Shown here: positions 55,984 through 64,000 of the stretch, piece after piece
How the letters are laid out: every line of letters begins with the position of its first letter
Numbering within the stretch: the first letter of the stretch is position 1
Assembly: GCA_030248295.1 (NCBI GenBank)
Contig: JASANH010000735.1
Coordinates: forward strand, 248,001 to 312,000
Source: Mesodorylaimus sp. YZB2_4
Lineage: Eukaryota; Nematoda; Enoplea; Dorylaimida; Dorylaimidae
DNA: 64,000 bases
Reading direction: 5' to 3'
The notes under the pieces: generated by a model
Told to the model about the DNA's origin: nothing
The model's input: only the letters and a program-made list of their open reading frames with translations
The model's database searches: none
Translations under genes and position numbers: made by a program

Positions 55984-57622
55984 TTTCGATTTGAGACGAC
56001 GAGGTTGAATGCGGAGAGAGAGATGTCTGACACGACTGATTCGCACGAGTCTGCTCGCTGAAACTGACCACCATCCCGCGAGTTGATGTAAAGTTGTGCA
56101 CGCTGCTTTGGCCTAGTGTAAACTTGCCGAATTGAGCACTGCGCTGCATTGTGCATGATACCAGGGGGAAGTTTTTGATCCTTTGAGTTTAGTGATATAT
56201 CTTATCTTTGATCCTTAGGCTCTGACTTTTGAAGAGAATTATACGCAACTCTCTGCGGCATGTGAGCACGACATTCCCGCCCATGCAATTCTGCGGCGGT
56301 GTGGATTCGGTCAGTGAGTTGACTGTCCACACTCAGGCTCACTATCAAGTGAAGACCAGGGGCCCAGTTCCGCCGAGGCACTTCCAAGTTACAAGCGCCA
56401 CAAGTGTCTATTTTACAAGCATCCGCGTTTCACCACAAACAAACTCACAAGTTAGAAATGCCTGGTCACAAGAAGCCTGTGGGCCGTCAAGTAAAAATAC
56501 AGTACGATGCAAGTATAGAGAACTACGGGCAATGAGTCACAAGCCTGACGAACGAGCCTTTCACCACGACTTTTCTGCCCCTTGTGAAAAAGCGGACTTG
56601 TAATTAGTGACTTGTGAAAGATGGAGGCAGAACTTGTAAGGAGCCCAAATTCAGAAGGCTAAAGCGCATTGACTTTTGGAAGGTGAGTGGGCAAGGTGGT
56701 CGAGGACGAAGACGATGATGACGCTGTGCCAGTGACACCTTCACGTGTAATAGGCACGGACTAGGCATGCAGGCCCTCTGGCCTATTCGTGCACCGGTCC
56801 CTCTCTCCAAGTCAGGGCCAGCACGAGACCGAGTGCGAGGTCGAGGTCGAGTGACTGGTTTGGTTTGCAGGCATCGGTAGAGAAGTGGTCTTGCGTGCCT
56901 GGTCTGAACTTGTCCTGTGAGCACAGACACCCGTTCGACGGCTGGCACGCGAGTCTAACCGGCCTCCTTGGTGTGGGATAGTAAAGCATATCGAGAAGTG
57001 TCCGTGGACTGCGCGGGTTGGTTCTAGTGGCTTGAGCCATCCTCTGGTCAGCCCCAGTCCTATCCTAGGACCAGCCAAGGATTTCACGCGACAAATGGAC
57101 AGTGTTCGAATAGAGTCCAACAGGCGCCAGCTGATATGCGTGCTTCAGAGCTCAGAGATGATTGGGGCCAGCCAGACAATAGGGCCCAGTCCAGAGCAAC
57201 CAACAAAAGCGTGTAAGTTAGCTTCCTCGTCTCGTCAGTCTCTCGAGGTAGGTTCAGGTTGTACACCGGTACCAATGCTAAGCCGCAACAGTCAGGTGAG
57301 TCCAGAAGAGCTGATCGCGGGATGGCTCGCCTCCTCTCGGTGGCCGCGTTCAGCTTGAAAAGAGATGTTGCAATCATCATTTGAACAAACGGGAGACACA
57401 AAAACACCAACCGTGGCCCAGATAACAAAGGGGCCATATTTGAAACAGCACTCTATTCTATATTTGGGCAGGCATTACCAACGAATACTAAGCCAATACC
57501 CCAAGCATAATTCGCCAGACCAACATCGTTCATCCAATGGCAAGATATAAATTCCAATCGATTGCTCCTCGTATCACAGAATCAAGTGGCCACAAATCCA
57601 GGCACATTCAAATCACACCCGC
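55984..57622. other. Intergenic, no gene seen
   Basis: The stretch between the intronless gene's 5' end and the dpy-19 3' end holds no credible coding frame. A CAAGTTAG/ACTTGTAA-type set of short repeats occurs at 56390-56640. The promoter of the intronless gene should lie at 55990-56200 but has no clear TATA box. Confidence 0.55.
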
Positions 57623-60600
57623 CTACTGCACTTTCAATACTTTATAATTGTCATTCTGATAAGCAACAACAAATGGTGCATAATTGCCAGCCCTGAAACG
57701 TTCGCACAGCGGCGTCTTGCCCCGATTCTCCTCGTCGTGCAAATCCCACAATTCGGGTAAGCTGCATCCCGGTCTAGAATAGGCAACCATGCATCGTGTC
57801 CTGAAGCACCCTCTGGCACTCACCGAGTGCAACCCCCTCCCCACCTAGGCCCGCGCGGTCACCACCTCCCTTCTCCTGGACAGCAGGCAACACTCGCACT
57901 CTTGTGGGCATCCAGCGTCGACCGACCCGCCGATCCGGGCCGGATCAGTCTGGGGGATCGACAAAAGCTGTGGGTCAGCTAGAAATTTGATTTCCCACCA
58001 TAATATCTTCTCTGCTGTGTGGGTTAAGATATCCTTCAACCCCTGCCCCCCCCCCAAAATGCGGGTATGCTTAATCAGTGTTTTACCGGACGAAAGAAAG
58101 TGCGTCATGCCTTGGGTCGACTCGGTTTGGTGGCCTCACTCATACACGGGTCGGTCGATACTGAACGGGTATATAAGTTTCCAACAAGAAAGAATCCATA
58201 CCTGCCGCCTTTATTGCACCATCCATATTCGAAGATGACGTAATTGACTTTCATATCTTTCAATGTTTGGTGAACTTCGGCAGCTGGCTTTCGGCTGAAG
58301 ATGCTGTATACTTTCATCACGCGATCCCTGAAACGAGACAAGAAGCAGTCAAGCCACCACTGGCGACCACATGATTTACCCCACTTGCCCCAACAAGAGC
58401 AAAGCTAATGATAGGCAATCTCAATCTTAGCACCCCTCAATCTCAATATGTGTTCTTAGCCATCGAGTGCACTCACTGGTGCTTGGCTATGGATAAAGTA
58501 TGACACGACATGGACCCAGCAGAAAAACTGCTACCTCACACCAACTCCAAACATGGCCGGCTCTCCTTTTTGGCAAATTCAAATTAAAAAAAACGGGAAA
58601 TCCCCACTCACCTCAAAGCAGCATCTTCATAATGGGGATGATTGACGATAGGCCTCTCCGTCGACAACTTCAAATTGGCCATGGTCGGCATCGATCCAGC
58701 GAACACGGCATCTAAAACGGCCTCTTCGTTTACTCATCCAAACCAGTTCGACTGAACCATGACGAGGCTACAAAGAGATCCTGGTTCGCAGTTACCCACC
58801 TTTTGGTGTGTGCTTGGTGACCCAAGCGAACAGCTGCTCCTGATGCACATTCGAGTACTCGCCCTTGATCCCCCACTGATGCTGCAAATTCTTCATGCCC
58901 TCAATGGCCATGAGACCGATCAATAACCCGCAAACTGCTTGTTGGTGCAAGTAGCGAACTCGACCGCCCGTCACTTCGGAGATTATCTGAAAAAAGGGGA
59001 ATCCTCTAACTCATTCAATCGTGTCAAACCACAAGCAACTCACGCGTTTCGATGCCAGCAACGAGGCCATTATGCAAAGATGAGGAGTGAAAAATAATTT
59101 CAAGCGCATAATTAGCACAGCCATCAAAGTGAATGCCGCCAATTGAACCACGTTGTACAGAACCTGCAAACAAACCAGCACATCCACATCACGAGATTGG
59201 GCATACAACTGAACGCCCCCACTAAGCAACGTTAGACAGTCATGCAGGCACTGGGCACTATTTGGGTGCATGGTCAAGACTGGTCACTCTGACCATTTAG
59301 CAATTAGTGTCCGAGATAACCACGGCCACTGGTAGGTCATGGCGTGTGAGAGAGCGTGATCGATCTCATCCCCTGATTGGGAAATGTCAACCCGTCGAGT
59401 TGATGCTTCAGCCGATTGCTCCAGCCAGAGTTTTTTCCTGCGCCTGCCAGGCTAGATTAAGCTGCCTCGGCTTTACACTAAGAGAACCCTCCGGTAATAA
59501 CATCTTGCAGCAGCGACCACAGATGGCCAACGGTAAGCACAGGAAGTGCACAGCACTAAACCATCCACAGGAAACCTACTGGCGTCTAGCTAACACACTC
59601 CCGTCGCTCAACTTCGCCCCACCTCTTGCCCAATCGAACTGTATGATCCTCAGGCCTCCATAGTGTAAACAAGCCTACAGACAACCCCTAATTCTCCCCT
59701 GGCCTCGTTTTATGTGCCTTCTACTTCATTATGCCATCAGACCATCCCCGGGCCCCCAGTCAGTACCAGCATTTCCTTACCTCCCCGTACGGCTTAACAC
59801 GCTCCGCCTCTTTCATCGATCGCCACTCGTACTTCAGGATCTGTAAAATGGACAGGATTCCACTGAGCAGCACACAAAACCGTCCACTTATTCACTTACC
59901 AAGACGCCACAACAAACCACCGCCACAACACCAGCGGGAAGTAGAGCGGTTTTGAGAAGTTTCCAAACAGTCTGCAACAAAATCGCACATTCCGTCGCCT
60001 ACTTGCTTTTAGTTTTGTCTGCCCGACCTAGTCACACCAGCCACTCCCTGACATTCCTGTTCTGTCGGCCCCGTAAAGTAAACCTTCTCAAATACGTACC
60101 AACATACCCCACCCATGAACTATATTGTAAGAATGTGGTGGCCCAACAGGTGACCACACGGGCAACACTCTTGCACTGGCTGAGTAAAACATACTTAGGA
60201 TGGTTGGTCATCCACTCGCTCACCTCAGCTTGCATAAAATCGAACTCGGCAGCGCACGTGTACAATCGGGTATGAAAATCGCTATAATTCGTGAACTTCG
60301 ATCGAAGCATATCGAAAACGTGAGCCTAAAAACAAAAGTCATGTTTCACCCACATCCTAGAATGATAGTCAAAAGAATCCACAAACGGGCGCCTCTATCC
60401 CGTGCACTCTCAAAGATACTTTCCCCGAAAATTCAAATTTCCAAAAAGGCTGGAAGATTTGAGTACGTTAATTATCCTCAAATCTTGCCCATACTCACAT
60501 CATCTTTCACATTCAATACCGAGCCAATAGCGAATTTGATTCCCAACGTGCCCACTCCGAATAGAACTATCTTGATGACCAATTGAACTAGCCGCCAACC

Positions 60601-63600
60601 AATCCGATTCAAGGTCGGATTTAGGAATAAGATCACCTAAAAATGAAAAAGATATGAGAAAATCTCAGGTATCACTTTTTATAGACTAACCTGAATCGTG
60701 ACCAAGCTCGATAAAAACAACGACGTCAACAGCATTTCGTTTCCGAATAGAAGAACAAAAGCAGCGAAAAATGCCCCCTGAAACACAGTTTTTATAAAAC
60801 TCACAAGCTCATGCGGACAAGGCGTCAAATTAAGGCGCCTTTCTTTATCTATGGCCACACCAGTCTCGACTCCAGGAAACCATAACACTTCACAAGCATT
60901 CCTCGTCAGCCTGCATCTGCAATACCCATGCGTATATCCTTTCACCAGAGCCTGCCTACACACTGAACGCAGGGAGTCCACACAGTTCGCAGCCTGAGTA
61001 CACCTTGCACATGAGCTACAGCAGCGAAACCGTTGATTTACACAGCCCATGCTGCAAGGCGTACAGTGTATGCTCCCAGCAGACCCCAACTTGGCACCTC
61101 GGCTCATCAAATACCCCAAACCCCGAGCCCTACCCCTCAAATCCCAACTGACCATCGACCCAATGCAAGCTGCTTACCAGCAATCCGAGACTGATCGTAC
61201 GAACCGTTCGAGCCGAGGCGTAACCAAAAGCGAAGACAACAAAAATCGATCCGACTTGCGTGCTCAGAGCGAACGAGGCGAACTGAAAAAGCCGTAAAAA
61301 GCCACGTGGCCACAAACGGGACTCGGCAATCTCACCTGCCAAAACAACATGAACGTCATCGTCAGAAATCCGACCGCGATACTCCATTGAGCGCCTCGTA
61401 AGTCCTTTCTGGAAAGATTTACTACTAAAACAGATCCAACGATCGAATATCGATCAACGAGCAACAGATCGATAGTCGATCAATCAATCACAAACCATAA
61501 TCGATCGATTGTTAGTAAACCAGTTCCAGCAATCAAATTATGACTAGCCATTATCGATCATTAGCCAATCAGTTCCATCAATCAACTGATCACTGAGTAT
61601 TAATAGATCGATTATCGATAGTCAGTCCGTCGAGTGATCAGTGACCACCAATCGATCAATTATCAATATACCCCAGGGAATGATCGACAAATTATCGCTC
61701 CAGCACTTCTTCGATCTGTCTGATTTAGAAGGCTTCTCATCTGATCATCTGACTAATCTACCGGTCTGCCTCGATCCGGGAATCGATCAGTTCATCAAAC
61801 CATCAAATCAACTCGATCGATTCGATCGAGTTGATGAAATGATTGGCGATCGAAGCCCGGCAAGCAATCGATCTGTCTGATTCACAACCCATCAATCGTT
61901 GATCAACCTGATCAATCGATCCCCAACCATAACGCTTACTTGATAATCAATGAAACGATCAGCATTTGTGTCAGAAAAATCGGATAGCCAAAACTTTCCC
62001 GAAGCGGAGGCGTCCATTGAACTCTCGTTGCCTAGAAACCAATATTTTGTTGAACAAACTTTAGCTCCTCACATCAAACCCTACCTCTCCGTGATTAAAA
62101 AAGAAGGCAGACACAGCGATCAGGCCACCAACAATCGAGTCACTAAAAAAGGTTTGGTTCCCCAATGGAAATGGAAATGATGATCAAATCAGATACCTTA
62201 TGAGAACCCCGAAAAGGAACAACGAACTGGCTACCAATCCGGTCATTGCGAAAACCCAGTTGATATAGAAATAGTATTGATTTCCCATGCCTGAAATGGA
62301 CATATAAGAAATGGGTGACCAATTGAGACCAGCCAATACCTTCGCAGCTGACTATCGGCTCGAGTCCTTTGCCCCGATCCGTTTTCCAACACTCCTGCGT
62401 ACGAATTTTGAATGCATTGGCCACACTTATGTAACTTCGATACATGGCCGCGAGGATGAGCTGAAAATAAAGGCGGCTGCCTCTCACGCTCACAGGGACA
62501 GGGTTCGACTCCCGCCCAGGTAAAAAGGGATTGGCAATTCATGTACTCCTTAGCCCTCGAGTAATGTGGATAAAGTATGACATGACATGGGTGCTGTAGG
62601 TTGCAGGGATAAAGACGGCACAAACGAGTGACTGGTAATACACGGGCTCACCTCGGGATACAAGTTGAATCGTTTCAGAGTATTGATGGTATGGCCATAT
62701 TCGGTAACGTTATCTTGCGTGATTTGACGCAGCCCTTCGAAAAAACTCGGGCTTCGTACCATTGTCTTGTAGTAAGAATAGTAGAGACCCTGAAAACAAA
62801 AGAATCAGAAGCATGAGCATTCAAGACAAAAGATACGGACCAGTGCCTTCTTCCGTAACAACCACCCCAGTCATAAGGGGCCCCTAAAAAAACGGCTGGG
62901 GTGCACTATCGGACAAATGCTAGGACCCAGAAGAAACTTTTCTGGCTAAGGAGGGTATACCGAGGCCTTTTCTAAGAACTACCCAGAGATATTTGAAATC
63001 CAACACTTCCGATTCCCTAAACAAAGTTTCTGGTGGCCTCTGAAGTGCATCGCAAAGATGGGACGAAGCCTGGATAGATCACTACACTGAGCAATGTTGG
63101 ACTCCTACAGTACATGCCCGGCGCGGTCACTCGAACAGTAAGACGTACCATTTCAGTCCGAAATGTCATTTCTCTTTCCAGATCAGACAAATGCGAAAAA
63201 TGACGATCATTCTCAAACATGGCAGCCACGTGATTTCGTTGTAAAATTCCAAAAGTTACGGCTAAAATGAATGCATTATTCGATGTTCTGTGGGATGCAC
63301 ACTTTGCAACAGTTTGTGCCTGATACATGCCAAGCCTCGATTGTGCCACGTACTACCTGTAATGTCATGTGACTTTATGTCTTCATCCATACACTAGACA
63401 GAGCAACGAGGGCTAAGAAATACAGACTGACCATCATTTTTACCAAGCCGGAGTCGAACCCTCCCCTGCAAGTGCGCGCCTAGCGTGAGAGGCAGAAGCC
63501 TTAGCCACTAGGCCACGACCGGACCTAAAATACTGTACTGTACAGTACAGGCGCGCCCCCGTCGCGGCTCGCAAAACATTGCCAGACTATTTACGACTGC

Positions 63601-63815
63601 ACTTCATACTGCATCTAAGCCAACCCACATGCGGTCATTTCAAAAAGGAATACGGACTCACCCAAAATGATGATAACCAAACCACGAAATATGGAATGCC
63701 CTCCGCCACTTGTTCCTGCATATTCCGCGCCAACCTTTCGAGAACCCCCGCCCTTCTTCTCCGCCTTCTGCTTGCTGGACGAGCCCTTCGACTTCGCCGC
63801 GTTGCCACCACCCAT
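57623..63815 (-). CDS. dpy-19: DPY-19-type protein C-mannosyltransferase (19 exons)
   Basis: A multipass ER enzyme that joins mannose from dolichol-phosphate-mannose to tryptophan in WxxW sequences, for example in thrombospondin repeats. Exons, 5' to 3': 63815-63662, 63261-63149, 62789-62652, 62460-62340, 62290-62197, 62142-62085, 62031-61940, 61408-61336, 61282-61178, 60777-60691, 60636-60499, 60325-60224, 59971-59900, 59840-59781, 59163-59044, 58986-58800, 58711-58612, 58327-58202 and 57773-57623, giving 696 residues in frame, close to the usual length. Family blocks: [10 protein letters not shown], whose Glu68 should be the catalytic base, [72 protein letters not shown] and [11 protein letters not shown]. 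The N-terminus is Gly/Ser/Lys-rich and cytosolic. All exon phases agree; no defect seen. Confidence 0.96.
58447..58512 (+). mobile_element. SINE-A tail fragment
   Basis: Only the tail is present: TATGTGTTCTTAGCCATCGA, GGTGCTTGGCTATGGATAAA and GTATGACACGACATGG, in a dpy-19 intron. Confidence 0.7.
59320..59458 (+). repeat. Repeat-C copy in dpy-19 intron
   Basis: ACTGGTAGGTCATGGCGTGT, CAACCCGTCGAGTTGATGC, TTCAGCCGATTGCTCCAGCC and GCGCCTGCCAGGCTAG are in family order, same orientation as the 52821 copy. Confidence 0.72.
61415..61945. repeat. ATCGATC-rich block in dpy-19 intron
   Basis: About 530 bp of interspersed ATCGATCGATTG, ATCAATCGATCA and TCGATCGAGTTGATGA words without a fixed unit. It is similar in composition to 36540-37125 in boule. 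It ends right at the donor of exon 7. Confidence 0.82.
62468..62592 (+). mobile_element. SINE-A, 5'-truncated
   Basis: It begins within the head (GGCGGCTGCCTCTCACGCTC), keeps the B-box GGGTTCGACTCCCGCCC and has the tail ATTGGCAATTCATGTACTCC, TTAGCCCTCGAG and TATGACATGACATG. It lies in dpy-19 intron 3, immediately next to the acceptor of exon 4. Confidence 0.8.
63360..63523 (-). mobile_element. SINE-A, reverse, full length
   Basis: On the reverse strand: GGTCGTGGCCTAGTGGCTAA, CTTCTGCCTCTCACGCTAGG, B-box GGGTTCGACTCCGGC, then the tail to CACATGACATTA. An 18-bp palindrome CTGTACTGTACAGTACAG (63533-63550) sits just beyond it. Confidence 0.82.
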
Positions 63816-64000
63816 TCCGCACGGACGTCTACCGAAGATTGGAAGTCGAAAAGATTAAAATAACAAGAAACAACAAAACCGAACAAAATTTTGCATGAAA
63901 ATGGGAAAACACAAAACAATAACAGTCTTCGGCGGCCAGTGCCCCAGTTCCGTGCCTGCAGCGATTACAGTAAACTAGAGTGTGCGCGTGTCATAAGTCA

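Noticed and set aside
14436-63523. tRNA genes at the many GGTTCGACTCCC sites
   Set aside because: The heads lack matching acceptor-stem halves, several are deleted between the A and B boxes, and all share the same non-tRNA tail, so they are SINEs rather than functional tRNA genes.
1-64000. CRISPR array or bacterial operon
   Set aside because: There is no regularly spaced repeat array, and the genes are intron-bearing animal genes.

Overview
The window is animal nuclear DNA. Every gene is split by short GT-AG introns, all are translatable with the standard code, and the protein families are metazoan. It contains the anterior end of a Hox cluster: a Hox2/proboscipedia-type gene, then a Hox1/labial-type gene, both on + in the collinear arrangement. 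That makes it a bilaterian, probably an invertebrate because the spacing is compact (1.6 kb between the two Hox genes). I cannot name the phylum. Two recurring non-coding motifs, TTACTGTAG and AATTTCCCGCC, remind me of nematode non-coding DNA, but a Hox2 gene argues against a typical nematode, so the assignment stays open.

Layout. 1-4960: Hox2 (+). 6576-8811: Hox1 (+). 8812-15634: intergenic, partly CpG-rich, no convincing gene. 15635-19669: SLC30-type zinc transporter (-), divergent from 20644-32320, a Golgi polypeptide GalNAc-transferase (+) with a tandemly duplicated lectin exon. It meets boule/DAZ-like RNA-binding protein (33042-37354, -) tail to tail over a compact double polyadenylation signal. 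37720-51380: a 23-exon transmembrane ADAM (-) whose metalloprotease motif lacks the catalytic glutamate. 51381-54666: repeats plus a degraded fragment of the next gene. 54667-55983: an intronless secreted/type I membrane protein (-). 57623-63815: a 19-exon DPY-19 C-mannosyltransferase (-).

I built the gene models by joining exons at visible splice sites and checking that reading phase is kept across every junction. All seven multi-exon models close in frame. The least certain parts are the boule start codon and ADAM exons 2, 7 and 8.

The introns and spacers hold several repeat families: a tRNA-derived SINE with a conserved tail, a second SINE-like family with a tRNA-like A box, fold-back repeats that carry T-arm sequences on both arms, a 140-180 bp unclassified repeat, a hAT-type MITE with 8-bp target duplications, a 1.1 kb terminal-inverted-repeat element, a small MITE with AAATTTGAATTTCCCGC ends, and two blocks of ATCGATC-rich sequence. 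The two Hox genes share a developmental role. The other genes (zinc export, O-glycosylation, germline RNA control, adhesion, C-mannosylation) are neighbours with no evident common pathway; GALNT and DPY-19 both glycosylate secreted proteins.
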